Shown: positions 1 through 11,289 of the stretch, one piece after another
Layout: each line of letters begins with the position of its first letter
Numbering within the stretch: the stretch's first letter is position 1
DNA from: Papio anubis
Lineage: Eukaryota > Chordata > Mammalia > Primates > Cercopithecidae
DNA: 64,000 nt
Assembly (NCBI RefSeq): GCF_008728515.1
Contig: NC_044977.1
Location: 166,765,139 to 166,829,138, forward strand
Direction of reading: 5' to 3'
Program-made: the position numbers and the translations under genes
Notes under the pieces: generated by a model
What the model saw: the letters and a program-made list of their open reading frames with translations, nothing else
Database searches by the model: none
Told to the model about the DNA's origin: nothing

Positions 1-517
1 TTCCAAACCAGGAAAATAGGCAAACTAGGACCCATTGCTCACCCTACCCAGGTGTTCTACCAGGTGCTATAGAGAGAGCATAACCTGCCTAGTCACCTCC
101 CCTTATTTGAATGTTTATTATAACTAATACATAATTTTATAATATATTTATTATTAGTTAATTATAGCCTTCCTTTTATTAATATAATTCTGTGTTAATC
201 TGTATGCATAGAGCAGGGAAAACAAATAGAAATAGTGGCAAAATGTACTTCATATTAAACATGACTTTCAAAATTTAGCATTTCATTCCTGAAAGAGTTA
301 AGGATCACTGACAATCCAAGGTACTTCTGAAAGAGCCAAGTTAGGTGAAGAAAAGAGAATTATGTGTCTTGAGCTGAATGCACCTCAATAGCTACACAGC
401 CGTGAAATCTGGAAAGGCAGAGCTGCTGTATTTCTTGGGACTTATAAACCAACAAACGTCCTTCCTGTCTGCCGCCTGTTTCTCCCCTTTCCTTCTGTAG
501 CCACTTTTCTATTCTTT
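1..517. other. unassigned AT-rich sequence
   Basis: No gene or repeat is recognised here. Positions 115-185 are very AT-rich, with repeated taat/ttat words. No long open frame and no splice-bounded frame stands out. Confidence 0.4.
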
Positions 518-1885
518 ATTTTTAATTTATTATTTTAACTTTTATTTTAGGTTCAGGGGTAAATGAGAAGGTTTGTTATGTAGGTAAACTTATGTCATGG
601 GGGGTTGTGTACAGATTATTTCATCACCCAGGCATTAAGCCTAGTACCCAGTTATGTTTTCTGTTCCTCTCTTTTCTCCCACCCTCCACCCTCGAGCAGG
701 CCACAGTGTCTGTTGTTTCCCTCTTTGTGTCCATGAGTTCTCATCTTGCAGCTCTCACCTGTAAGTGAGAACATGCAATATTTGGTTTTCTGTTCCTGCA
801 TTAATTTGCTAAGGATAATGACCTCCAGCTCCATTCATATTCCCACAAAAGACATGATCTCATTCTTTTTTATCTCTGCATAGTATTCCATGGTGTACAT
901 GTACCACATTTTCTTTATCTAATCTGTCATTGATGAGCGTTTAGGTTGATTCCATGTCATTGCTATTGTGAATAGTGCGCAATGAACATTCACATGCATG
1001 TGTCTTTATGGTTGAACAATTTATATTCCTCTGGGTATATACCCAGTAATGGAATTGCTGGATTGAATGGTAGTTCTTTTGTTATCTCTTTGAGGAATCG
1101 CCACACTGCTTTCCACAATGGTTGAACTAATTTACACTCTAACCAACAATGTATAAAACTCCTCTCTTCTCCACAACCTCACCAGCAATGTTTATTTGTT
1201 TTTTTTTTTTAACTTTTTAATAATAGCCATTCTGGTGTGAGACGGTATTTCATTGTAGTTTTCATTTGCATTCCTCTAATGATCAGTGATATTGAGCTTT
1301 TTTCATATGCTTGTTGACAGCATGTATGTCTTCCTTTGAGAAGTGTCTGTTCATGTCCTTGCCTACTTTTTAAAGGAGTTGTTTTTTTCTTGTACATTTG
1401 TTTAAGTTCCTTATAGATGCTGGATATTATACCAGTTTCAGATACGTAGTTTGCAATTATTTTTTCTGTAGGTTGTCTGCTTACTCTTTTGATAGTTTTT
1501 TTTCTTCTTTCTGTGCAGAACCTCTTTAGTTCAATTAGGTCTACTTGTCCATTTTTTTTGTTGTTGCTGCAATTGCTTTTGAAGACTTTGTCATGATGTC
1601 ACGAAATCTTTGCCCTTTCCTATGTCCAGGATGGTATTGCCTAAGTTGTCTTCCAAGGTTTTTATAGTTTTGAATTTTGCATTTAAATCTTTAATTCATC
1701 TTGAATTAATTTTTGTATTTGATGTTTTTCCATTTGTTTGTGTTATCTCTGATTTATTTGAGCAGTGTTTTATAATTCTCGTCTTAGAGATCATTCCTGT
1801 TTAGCTGTATTTCTAGGTATTTTATTCTTTTCGTGGCAATTGTGAATGGCATTGCGTTCCTCATTTGGGTCTCTGTAGCCTGTCT
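518..1885 (-). mobile_element. L1 3' part with internal deletion (L1PB/L1MA age)
   Basis: Read on the minus strand this is the end of L1 ORF2 plus the 3' UTR. Landmarks on the plus strand are ggtatatacccagtaatgg near 1035, gaggaatcgccacactgc near 1093 and agaagtgtctgttcatg near 1339. The 3' UTR wording (attatttcatcacccaggc near 616, agtgtctgttgtttccctc near 704) fits an L1PB/L1MA subfamily better than young L1PA. After aattaatttttgtat near 1710 the match jumps to a part of ORF2 several hundred bases further 5', so an internal segment is missing. All frames are broken. Confidence 0.9.
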
Positions 1886-1899
1886 TCTTTCCTTTCTTC

Positions 1900-1920
1900 C
1901 TCTCCCTCTCCCTCTCCCTT
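1900..1920. repeat. (CTCCCT)n short tandem repeat
   Basis: About three and a half units of a pyrimidine hexamer, in a longer pyrimidine-rich stretch reaching to about 1980, just beyond the 5' truncation of the L1. Confidence 0.8.
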
Positions 1921-2869
1921 TCTCCATCTCTCACTATTTTCTTCCATGTCTTTCCATTCTTCTCCTGTTCCTTCTTTCTCTGTGTCCTTTATTTTGAGAG
2001 TCTACAGGAAAAGTAATTCCCTGAGAAGCTGTACTCGTGACTGTTACTAACATTCCAAAAATAATATTGAAAGGTCTTTCACATGGAAAGAGTCTCCATA
2101 AGCTTTATCTGTTAAGCTAAATAAATTTAAAAAAATCAGCAATGCATTTTTCTACTTATCTCTGTTTCTATTGACAGAGACTTTTGGCTCCTCATAGCCT
2201 CCTGCTCCAGAGCAAGGTGCAAGCCTGGCTCACCAGAGTTGCAGGGTTTTTGTGTTCTGATACTCTATAATTAATTCTCCTTTTCTCTCCTTCACTCTCC
2301 TTTCTTTTTCATGTGGCTGGCATTTGCTTTTCTCCATACTAGGAAAACAGCTATGTAGGAACACAGAAATCTACTCTACAGAGATGCCAAGAGATAACCC
2401 AATGCTCCTTCATATGTTGTGGAGAAATAACTATCTCCTTTCACCTCTGCACCGAAACCTCTTGCCTTGTCTGGGTTGTCTAAATTCTCAAGACAAGTAC
2501 CTCAGGACAAAGCAGTCTCCTTACTAATAGAAACACCCATCTTTTTAAAGGATTCAGAAATTTGTAGCAACTATGGAGATCCTTTTGGTTTATTACTGGG
2601 CATCATTTGTTTTGGTAAATTTTTGGTTTTGCTTGTAAATATTTGCTTTCTTTCATTTCCCCATTCATCTCTTTTTTTTCCCTGAGGATAGTCGTTGCCT
2701 GAAACTTTGATGTCTTGGAATATATGTACATTTCACCTCTACTTCCTCAGAGGTAGGCTGATATCCACATGCTTCTCTCTGTGTCTAAGTATTTGAGAGG
2801 AATTGAGAAAGTTGTAACTTCTGCTCACATTTTAGTGCCTCATGTGGCTACCTTATTTCTTTTCATATT
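1921..2869. other. unassigned unique sequence
   Basis: I recognise no repeat family or exon. There are two short open frames (2324-2527 and 2467-2685, plus) that overlap each other in different frames. They look like chance frames in pyrimidine-rich DNA. Confidence 0.35.
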
Positions 2870-3071
2870 AGTTTGAGTGTGTGGGTATGGAAGCCTGTAA
2901 GCCACAATAAATACTTTGGCTTTTATCCTAAATAAAATAGGAAACTGTTGTGTGTTTTTAAAATTGAATAGAAAAAGAATCAGATTTGTATTTTAAGGAG
3001 AACATTCTAGCTATAGGAAAAATTATGAGAATGCAAGAGGGAAAGCAAAAAATTAGGAAGGTATTGAAGAT

Positions 3072-3101
3072 ATCTAAGCCACCAATTATGGTGGCTTAGA
3101 T
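3072..3101. other. perfect 12-bp inverted repeat, 6-base loop
   Basis: Arms at 3072-3083 (atctaagccacc) and 3090-3101 are exact reverse complements around aattat. It lies inside the decayed L2, where the second arm is not an obvious part of the old consensus. Confidence 0.95.
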
Positions 3102-3555
3102 TAGTGCGGAGCAGTGGAAATAAAGCCAAGTTAATGTATTGGGATATATTTTGGAGGTAGAGTTTACAAAATTGGTGATTGGATGTGGGTGATAAGAACT
3201 GGAGGTGCTGAGAGTAAATTTGAGATTCTAATATAAGCAACAAAGAGGCTAAAATGAGAACCACTGCGTTAGATACAGTTCGGGGAAGAAGATCAAGGGT
3301 TCAGTTTGGCTCATGTTCAGTTAGAAATGTCTTTAAGATTGCCAACTGGAAATTTCAGTTAGACAGCTGGAATATATGAGACTGGAGATCACGAATTTGG
3401 TTTGTCTGGAGGCATCACTTTGAAAGTCTTTGGAATGTACACAATACATAGAACCATAAACATAGATGAGATGATTTAGAAGTGAGTTTAGTGTAATAAC
3501 AGAAGTGGTTTACTGGTGTGGAACTCAAACACATAGAAATTGTGTAAAGAGAACC

Positions 3556-3708
3556 ACCTCTTGGGTACTATGTTTACAGTCTGAGTGACGGGATCATTGG
3601 GACCCCAGGCCTCAATGTCACACGGTTCATCTGTTTAACAAATCTACACGTGTACCCTTGGATGAATAATAAAAGTTGAAATTTTAAAAAATAATAATTT
3701 AAAAAGAA
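3556..3708 (+). mobile_element. L1 3' end fragment, sense
   Basis: The segment carries gggtactatgtttacag, then aacaaatctacacgtgtaccc near 3639, then aataaaagttgaaa and an A-rich tail. This is the standard order of the last 150 bases of a primate or mammalian L1. It is extremely 5'-truncated and has no coding content. It is inserted in the antisense L2. Confidence 0.85.
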
Positions 3709-3950
3709 ATTGGGCAAAGAAGGAAGAGGCAGCAAGGAGACCTAAAGGAGAAACTTTGGAAGGGAGAAGAATACTTAAGAGAATTTGGTTTTCCTAAATC
3801 AGTAGAAGGAGATGTTGTAAGAGGAAAGGAAGGGATTAGCCTTTTGGGATGTCACTGAGAGGTCAAATAAAGATGGGGACTGAGAAAATGCCTTTGGAAT
3901 TTAAAGACTTGGAAGTCATTGGTGACTACTTCAGTTACTAATGTATAAAA

Positions 3951-4450
3951 TTATTATTTTATTGTGCCTCTGGATTCTGTGGACCAAGGATTCAAATGGG
4001 GCATGGTGGAGATATTTGTCTCTGCTCCATGAAGTTTGGGAGATCCACTAGAAAAACTAAAGACAAAGAATGACTTCATGGTTGGAGCCTGGAATCATCT
4101 GCAGGTTTATACACTGATATATCTGTTACTTGGACAGGGAGAATGGGAGACTAGGACATCTAACCCCAGTGATGACATGTGGCTTCTCCTTCCAGCTTGG
4201 CTTGGCTTCCTCACAGCATGGTAGCTTCAAAGGTAAATAGACATTTTACATGGTGTCTCAGGGCTCCAAGCTATATGGTTTTAGAGGGTAAGGCGGAAGT
4301 TTCACCGTTTTTGACCTAGTCTTGGAGGTCACTGCATTCTCTTTGTTACAAATGAGTCATAAGCCTGATTAGATTCAAAAGGAGGCGGTATAGATACCAC
4401 CTCACTACTGGATGAGTGTCAAAATATTTTTGGACATATTTTAAGACCAT
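3951..4450 (-). mobile_element. MLT1-type MaLR LTR, antisense
   Basis: Recognisable antisense MLT1 words occur in order: tctgctccatgaagtttgg near 4020, ggcttcctcacagcatgg near 4203, aaggcggaagtttcac near 4290, tgacctagtcttggaggtc near 4312, and ggatgagtgtcaaa near 4409. No internal retroviral sequence adjoins it, so it is a solitary LTR remnant. The subfamily is not assigned (MLT1J/K-like wording). Confidence 0.7.
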
Positions 4451-6435
4451 CATTGGGACTTTAATCACAGTCCCAGAGGAGAGGAGGACCCAGACTGAAG
4501 GGGATTGCAGGGTGAGTAGAAGGTGAGAGGCACCAATTAAACACAGATTAATTTTGTAATTAAAGTTAATTTAAAAAACCTGAAAAATTAGAATACAAAG
4601 ACACTGAGAATATAAACAGATTTCAGTCCCTCAAAATTGGCACAGCTGATTTGAGTCTGCATATGGAAACTATAACTGCACATTCAGCCTTTGAGTCAAG
4701 TATCTCAAAATATCTTCCAAGTAGTAAGATATTTTGAGTAAGATTTGTTTTCTAAATTGAGTTACAAACTCCTAGTGCAGTAAACGGAAATGATTAGCAC
4801 ATCCATTTAACACATGGGGCACAAAGAGGTTAAATAAATGTCTGTGGCTTCTTAGTGAGGTTCTGACAGTGTCAAAAATAAAAGCAATACTTGTGATTAG
4901 TATGTTTGGTCCTTCTGTGTGAAGAGACGTGCACATGAAAGGCAATCAAATCGTGCTCTCACAGAGTATTTTCTAATTTCTTCAACAATTTTTTATTTTT
5001 TTTCTAACTTTAAGTTCTGTTTCACTTTAATAATAACCTTCAAAATTTGTATGTACAAAATATACGTCTCACATATATTTATATATCATTGAAACTATGT
5101 GTTGACCTAGCTATAAATATTCAGCTAATACCATATATTGAAAGAATAAGTAGAATTTTGCAACATAATAACTCCATCAATATCTATTAAACTCAGCGAT
5201 TATTTTTCTTTTCATTATTTAGTTAAAGCTCCCAAAGCTCAGTTAAATAAGCATTTTTAAAATTTATTTGTCATATAATTTATCACAAATTGATTTTGGA
5301 GAACTAGAAGGTAGGTATCAAAGGTGAGCCTGAATTGCTAGCATTGTGCCTGGAAGGGTGCTGTTAGCTCACCAAAGTTAAAAGGAAATTATATGTAAAA
5401 AAAAAAAAAAAATGTTTAAATGATATGCAAATGGCAAGTATCATTTAGCTGTAAAACATGTAAGCACAAAACCCATCATTATTGCTGTGAGCTTAAATTC
5501 CCCGTAAGAGCAATTTCTTTCCCAAAAATTAGTTTTAAAGAGATTTCTCAGTCTCTTAGGGTGAAAACAATATTTGGAAGCAGTGAGGTAGATGAGATTA
5601 ACTGAATTATTATTTAATATATATGATTTAAGCTCACATTTTGAAGCATGACTCACATCATTTTATTAACTAAGTAACAAAACCAGACTTAACACTTTGT
5701 TATGCCACTAAATAGCGGATGTTTTGGAACTTAAGGAGGGAGAAAGAATGTATCTGTGTCAGAGGTTGGAGTGTTCATAGGGAAGGAGTAACTCAGATTT
5801 CTACTGATTTTTCTCTTAGCAGATATGTTTTAAGATTCCCTTTAAGCAAGGTAAATAGAGGAAACTGAGTCAGCTATTTTAAAGAAGTTTAAAAAAGCCA
5901 GAAGGAAATGAATTTTCACAGGTAAAATAGCAAACTGTGGTTTCCATTGTTAATATTCACTCCTTATCTTATTTTTCCCCTGTATTTCTTGATTAGGAGA
6001 AAAGCTACTTAAAATGCTGAAGAACTTTATAAACTCACTTCTACCAGTTACACAAGATTGTGGTTAAGGTGACATGCAGCACCGACAAGAATGGCTAATT
6101 ATGTCAAATTATAGCTTTTAAAATGCCAAAAGAGACCTCATTTCAGATTAGGTCCTGTTCAAACCTCAGCTGGATTTCTAGTAGAAAACCTACTGTTTAA
6201 ATTAGGTTGGAAATTTTAACTAGGGAAGGAAGAAATAGATTGCTGCCAAAGGACATGGATTAATGTCAGATGTATGGTATAATGTCTTACATGGTCCATC
6301 TCCAACTGTAACCATTTATAGACTCTAAGAAATAACTGCAGAATCATTACGTAAAAAGGGTTGTTTTTATTCCTGTACCCAGGGGTTCAGTTTTCCTCAA
6401 AACTTCACCTAACACTAAGTTTAGTATGTTATAGA
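4451..6435. other. unassigned AT-rich unique sequence
   Basis: About 2 kb without a recognised repeat apart from the hairpin and a 15-base A tract at 5398-5412. Short frames on both strands (for example 5420-5605 plus and 5441-5656 minus) overlap one another and have no recognisable domain. Nothing supports a gene. Confidence 0.4.
4704..4738. other. perfect 13-bp inverted repeat, 9-base loop
   Basis: Arm 4704-4716 (ctcaaaatatctt) is the exact reverse complement of 4726-4738 (aagatattttgag). It lies in otherwise unassigned AT-rich DNA. Confidence 0.95.
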
Positions 6436-6865
6436 TACATACTGTTTCAAGTTATTGCTATGAAACAGAACACTTCAAGATCTAGTGCCTTAAAACAAGA
6501 ATTATTTATTATTTCTCAAAATCTGTGGTACAACTGGGCAGCTCTGTCATCTAGGCTGGGCTTGGCTGATATTAACAGGCCTCAGTCCTGTGACTGCAGT
6601 GATCAGCTGGGGGCTGGCCAGTCCAGGAGGGCCTCAGCTGGGGTACTTGGCTCTGTTGGGTCCATCTAGTGGTAAACCCAAGTTTTTCTGATGCCAGTGG
6701 CAAGATTCCCAGAGAGACTGTGAATCTGTGCAAGGTCTCTTGAAGCCTGGGCCTGGAATTGACATCTGGTCATTTCTGCTGCTTCTGTTAGCCAATGCAA
6801 GTCACAAGGCTAGCCCAATTTAAGGGGGGCAGAAAGAGAATCCACATCTTGATAGGAAGAGATGC
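6436..6865 (-). mobile_element. MLT1-type MaLR LTR, antisense
   Basis: The plus strand reads taaaacaagaattatttatt, gcagtgatcagctggggg, aggcctggg, gccaatgcaagtcacaagg, gaatccacatcttgatag and gatgcaaaatcacatttc in the order expected for an antisense MaLR LTR. The 102-codon frame at 6361-6669 on the plus strand is mostly LTR and is not a gene. Confidence 0.65.
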
Positions 6866-7239
6866 AAAATCACATTTCAAGGAATGTATAGACAGGGAGA
6901 GGTGGAGAATTGGGGTCACTTTCCCCCTCATCTTCCAAAATATCCTCTTTTAAAAAATCAAATTGCCCACTATCATGTAAAGCCTTTGCATGCATTCTTT
7001 ATTTTTTTTCCCCAGCAAGAAGAGCACCTATTCTTTCCAAAATTTCTTCCACAATTTGTATTTTTTTCACAAATACCTTCAAATACTTGCTCTTATTCCT
7101 AAAAAAAAAATGTGATTATCAGCCCAAGCCCTCCACTTTTTATTGCCATCATTTTCAAGTTGCACAAACACTCTCTTAAATATGATGAACATTCATTTGA
7201 CATTCTTAAGCAGGCTTACATTAATTTTAGTTCCCCACT
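6866..7239. other. unassigned sequence
   Basis: Mixed T-rich sequence with no recognised repeat. Two overlapping short plus-strand frames are present, probably by chance. Confidence 0.35.
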
Positions 7240-8000
7240 GAATTTCAAACAGGAGCCTCCACACTGACATTAAAAATATTAACATTTGCAGTGGCACTGC
7301 AATCTGCTGAGGCGTGGATTGTTGCTCTGACTCGCCTCATCTTTCCCCTTGTTCTTTTTTTAGAAAGAGCAAGGCAGAGGGATTTGGCAGGGCAATTCAA
7401 ACTGCCACTCAGAGCAGCTCTGGAGAAGGAAGGCTAGCCCGGACCCTATTGCATTCTAGCTGGCAGCAAGTCCTTCATTCAAGGTCTTTCTGTGTAAAGG
7501 CAATGCTGGCTTGGCCCCTCACCCACATTGACGTCTGTCCTGTGTGTCAGAGATAAATTCCCAGCCATAAAATGGCAGCTACTATTAATTTTACGAAGGC
7601 TTCTAAAACAGCTTTTCTTTAATCTGTTCTTTTGCCCCAAGTGAGATTTTCCCACCTTTGTTGTTTACAATAATACAGTCAGTGAAAAGAAGCCAAGCTT
7701 CTGATTTAGGCGTGGTGGGATAAATTTGTTCAAAATATTTTTTAAAAATTGAGTCTTTTGTGCCCTTTGTGGACAAGGCAAAGTATAATAGGGAGAATTT
7801 CCTTCTGAAGCTCTTTTCCACCCCTTTCAGCCTTGCTTATTTTTATCATGTCTCATCACCATTATTACCCATTATATTTATATCTGTGTTTAGCAGGCAG
7901 ATTTGCTTGGTGTCTATAAAGGTGTAATGAGCAATTTGGGTTAATGATTTTCTGCAGCTGCTCAGAACAGTTGGTACTAACGTCATCGTTTACGCCTTCC
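7240..8000. other. candidate conserved non-coding block
   Basis: A repeat-free stretch with higher complexity than its surroundings. It contains many AT-core words of the kind bound by homeodomain factors (ctattaattttacg near 7583, gggttaatgatttt near 7938) and an E-box (cagctgctcag near 7956). It has no convincing exon: the frame at 7314-7556 has no recognised domain. Conservation cannot be measured from one sequence, so this is an inference from texture only. Confidence 0.35.
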
Positions 8001-8184
8001 AAAAGAAATTCAAGCAAGGCATCAGATGTGCATCAAATTGGCTTTGCCTGTTGAATGGACGAAGTAGAAGCATAGATAGTGGTGGGATGTGTGTGAAATA
8101 ACAATTCATGCATCTTTCATTCCCTAGTTGGATGAATGCTAGCAGGGAGCCTCTCTCATAAAAGAATCTTTGGCCTTGGGAGAA

Positions 8185-8390
8185 AAATCTGGGTTCAGTA
8201 TTTCTACTCAGCACCATGTGAGCTATGTGACCTTGAGCAATTAGTTTAATTTCCCTGAGACTCAGTTTCCTTCTCAGTGAAACTGGGAATATGGAATACC
8301 TCCTAGAATGGTTTCAGCATTAATTGACAGAAGTATGCAAAGCATAGCGTACAGCAGCACATAGGGATTGTTACTGGGATAAATTTTTAG
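8185..8390 (+). mobile_element. MIR SINE, sense
   Basis: Core MIR words occur in order: tatgtgaccttgagcaatta near 8224, gagactcagtttccttctc near 8257, gtgaaactgggaatatgg near 8277, and the LINE-like 3' part with agcgtacagcagcacatag. Confidence 0.85.
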
Positions 8391-8689
8391 TGGTGGTTTC
8401 ATTAGGTTATGTGCCTAAATACAAATCAGGAAACCTCTCCACGTATATTCACAGCACATTGTCTTTTCAAAGGCCCCTCTTACTGATGTTAGTTCATACT
8501 TGGAGTTTTCCCCCTTCTCAATTCCTGGTCCCTCCCAGGATAAATGCAGCATAACTTAATGACTATTTTACATTGTGTGGGTTATCTGCATATATTAGGA
8601 ATCCAAAACTTGACAGAAAAGTAATTTAAATTTGGCAACCTGCAGACACACATAGAAGCAATTCTGGATAAAATCTTCAAAGAGATATC

Positions 8690-8945
8690 GGTGCTGAATA
8701 TCCTCCCAGCCTTGACCATCTCTCTCCAATCTACTCATGATGAGTGTGGATTCTTCAATACCCTCTTATTTGATACCTGTTCCCTCTTCTTTATGATAAT
8801 CTGTATTCTGAACTGTACTTGATTTCCTTGTACTGTAACTTGATCTATGCACTTCCCAATGGTAGAAACTATGCCTACCCATCTCTGACATCTGTAATCC
8901 AGAGCCAAGCATATATTGGACCCATAATCACTGCTTCTTAAATGG
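8690..8945 (+). mobile_element. L2 3' end, sense
   Basis: Divergent but ordered match to the L2 tail: ctgttccctcttc, tgatttccttgtactg, caatggtagaaactatgcc and ctgtaatccagagccaagc, ending in gacccataatcactg. Confidence 0.55.
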
Positions 8946-9349
8946 AGAGACATGACTATGAGCAGATAGCCAATCTGCCCAGCTAATTGGAGCTAAAGGG
9001 TTAATTAGTGTAAATGAGTTCATGGATTGTGTATCCCAGTTTTCAAATTTGCCTTCTGGCTGTCACCTTACAATGTCATAATCTGTGGAAGTGGCAGATG
9101 GTAGGAAAACTTTATAAACCTGGGGTAGGCCTTGTGGATGGGTGAGGTGGGTAGGTATTTCTGGACATGTAACCTTGATAGGCTGTTCTTTGTGAGCTGA
9201 AGGCACACACAAGTACTTCTTAGATTGAAGAAATAGAAATTATTGTCCCCACGTATCACACACAATGCTTAGAACATTTTAATTTCACAGTTTCATAAAT
9301 GCTATGAAAACTAATGACGAATATTTACTGAGTCCCATCTTGGCAGACG
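8946..9349. other. unassigned sequence
   Basis: No recognised repeat, exon or RNA gene. The short minus-strand frame at 9068-9265 has no domain I can name. Confidence 0.35.
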
Positions 9350-9560
9350 CTGGTGAAAGGGCATGGCATATACAATTTTATTTAGTCCTAATAAACAATC
9401 CTTTATGCAGGTTCAATTTTTAATTTCTCCGTTGTGTATGGGGAAAACAAGAAAGAAAGAGATTAATAAATTGCATATAAAGTTATAGTAAGTAAATGGA
9501 AGAGCCAGGAATCAAATCCAAATATTTTGGTTCCAGGTTCCAGGTTGTTAACTACCACAG
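9350..9560 (-). mobile_element. MIR SINE, antisense
   Basis: The antisense pattern is tatggggaaaacaagaaag, ttgcatataaagttatagt, then agccaggaatcaaatccaa, the usual mirror of the MIR core. An 8-base tandem (gttccagg twice) sits at 9531-9546. Confidence 0.6.
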
Positions 9561-10104
9561 TCTAATGGATAAGAACACAGAAAAATCTGTATATTTTCAG
9601 GTAACATTAAGCTAAACATTTCCTGGAAACTTGGAGGGGACAACAGTGTCATTAATGTTATTGTCGGTTTTTATGGCAACAGTGGGAAATAGAGTTACAC
9701 CGTAAGAATTGAGAGTGCACACGTATACTTTCATGTAGAAAAAACCTGGAATTACTAACGGCAGTTCCCAGAGACAGTGTCTCTGGCTTCTATAGGGCAA
9801 GAATGTCAGGATATACATACAAATATGTTTGGGGTATAGTGTAAGTATTTTCAATAGGCAATTGAGAGAAGAGTTTTCACCATGAGACAAACTGGTGACA
9901 TCCTCATGAAAATAGAGAGCTTGACAAGGATATATACCTAAATAAAATGCCCACCCTAGACCCTAAGGATGTGGGGTGAGAGAATTCACTCAGTTAGGAT
10001 AAAGATTCCCCTGAAGAAGTAATTCTTGGTCTAACGTGGCTCCCACATAAATGATGAACAGGGCCCCCAATTTTCTTGCCAGTGGGTATTACTACAAAGA
10101 CTTT
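9561..10104. other. unassigned sequence
   Basis: No recognised repeat. A 92-codon minus-strand frame at 9612-9890 has no recognised domain and no splice or conservation evidence, so I treat it as chance. Confidence 0.35.
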
Positions 10105-10270
10105 AACATGGAAGACAGTTTCAGTTATTACGACTGCTGTCAAATCCCTCACATTTTCTGTGGGTCAGGAACTCAGGAGCGGCTCAGCTGTGCAGTTCTA
10201 GTGTGAAGTTTGTAATGAGGTTACAATCAGACTGTGGTCAGGATTGAGGTCATTTCACTTATTCCCTGTG
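10105..10270 (-). mobile_element. MLT1-type LTR fragment, antisense
   Basis: The 3' part of an MLT1 LTR read in reverse: ttctgtgggtcaggaactc near 10157, aggagcggctcagctg near 10176, aatgaggttacaatcag near 10214. Confidence 0.6.
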
Positions 10271-10377
10271 GTGTCTCATGTTGGGATTGGAAAGACAAAC
10301 AACTGGAGGCTAGATGGTGGAGTGGTAGTGAGATGGAGCAGGGACTCCTCTTAGCAGAGACCCCTGCTGGCACCCTC

Positions 10378-10393
10378 CACACACACACACACC
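10378..10393. repeat. (CA)n microsatellite
   Basis: An uninterrupted CA run of about eight units followed by CCCC. Confidence 0.9.
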
Positions 10394-10459
10394 CCACCTA
10401 AAGCATAGAAATAAAGGAAAATCTTGAATTCCTTCAAGGGAAATTTCAGGCCCCTAGCT

Positions 10460-11138
10460 AGCCCTGAGAAGTAAATGAGTAACTTGGTAAGTAAGAAGGT
10501 AATAGTGGCTTAAAACAATAGCCAAGGATGTTAGAGTCATGAGATGTTTGGTTCCTGATAGAAACTAAAGATAACATCTTAACATATGTCTCTGAGTTGT
10601 TTTTCAGAAACCCAGACCCCCACCAAATGAATCCACTGGCATGTAGACTTCACATAAGGGGGACTTGAGGACTGAACTCTAACTGTTGCTCTTTGTTCTA
10701 GTTTTTTTCCTGAAGGGCCTGGAGGAAGTCACATCCCTGGGCCAGACCCAATGTTCTTTTCTGCTGACCTCAAATCTTTAGAAAGCTTCCCTTCCTTAAC
10801 CAATGGCAAATCAGAAAATCTTGAATCTCCCGGTGACCTGTAAGCTCTCGCTTCAAGATATCTTGCCTTTTTAAAGTCCAAACCAACGTGTAACCTCCAT
10901 GTATTGATTTACGATTTTGCCTGAGACTTCTGCTTTCCTGAAATTTACCTCTGCCTTTAAAAACTCTTGCTTGCAAGCCATCAGGGATATCAAGTCTTAA
11001 GTGAGAGCTTCCTGATGCCCCTTGCTTGGTGTCCTGTAAATAAAGTCCTCTATTCTTCTGCCAGAAAACCTCCATGTGGATATTTGACCTTACTGCACAG
11101 GGTGAGTAGACCCCAGTTCAATTTGGTGACAGTAGGGC
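10460..11138 (+). mobile_element. solitary ERV LTR, sense
   Basis: This looks like a complete retroviral LTR of a family I recognise by texture but cannot name with confidence. The body has tttttcagaaacccagacccc near 10600, catccctgggccagaccc near 10732 and tccatgtattgatttac near 10897. Then comes gcctttaaaaactcttgct near 10952, an AATAAA polyadenylation signal at 11039-11044, and an end resembling ccagttcaatttggtgaca near 11112. I see no adjoining gag or pol remnant, so it is probably a solo LTR. It could retain promoter or polyadenylation activity, but nothing here shows that. Confidence 0.6.
11039..11044 (+). promoter_or_regulatory. AATAAA polyadenylation signal of the ERV LTR
   Basis: Intact hexamer placed about 95 bases before the LTR 3' edge, in the R region expected for such LTRs. 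Confidence 0.6.
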
Positions 11139-11289
11139 CAATTTGAACCAACTAACAAGGTCTAATTATTAAACATTCAGGAATTTTGTGAGATGAGCTT
11201 TCAGTTGTTGAAGCTTGAAGTTGACCATGCAAATAAGCAAGTGCTACAAATGAAGGCCTCTTTTTTACCCTCAGAGAGCTGTTTTATCT

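Larger units (their letters stand above)
2870..3950 (-). mobile_element. L2 LINE fragment, antisense, split by an L1 3' end
   Basis: The order of old L2 words on the plus strand is kept: ttttggaggtagagttt near 3149, gattggatgtgggtgat near 3178, gaagatcaagggttcagtt near 3288, and after the interruption gtcactgagaggtcaaata near 3851. These match the antisense of the L2 3' half. Divergence is high, as expected for an element older than the placental radiation. An L1 tail at 3556-3708 interrupts it. Confidence 0.65.

Noticed and set aside
6361..6669. 102-codon plus-strand frame
   Set aside because: Most of it is an antisense MaLR LTR.
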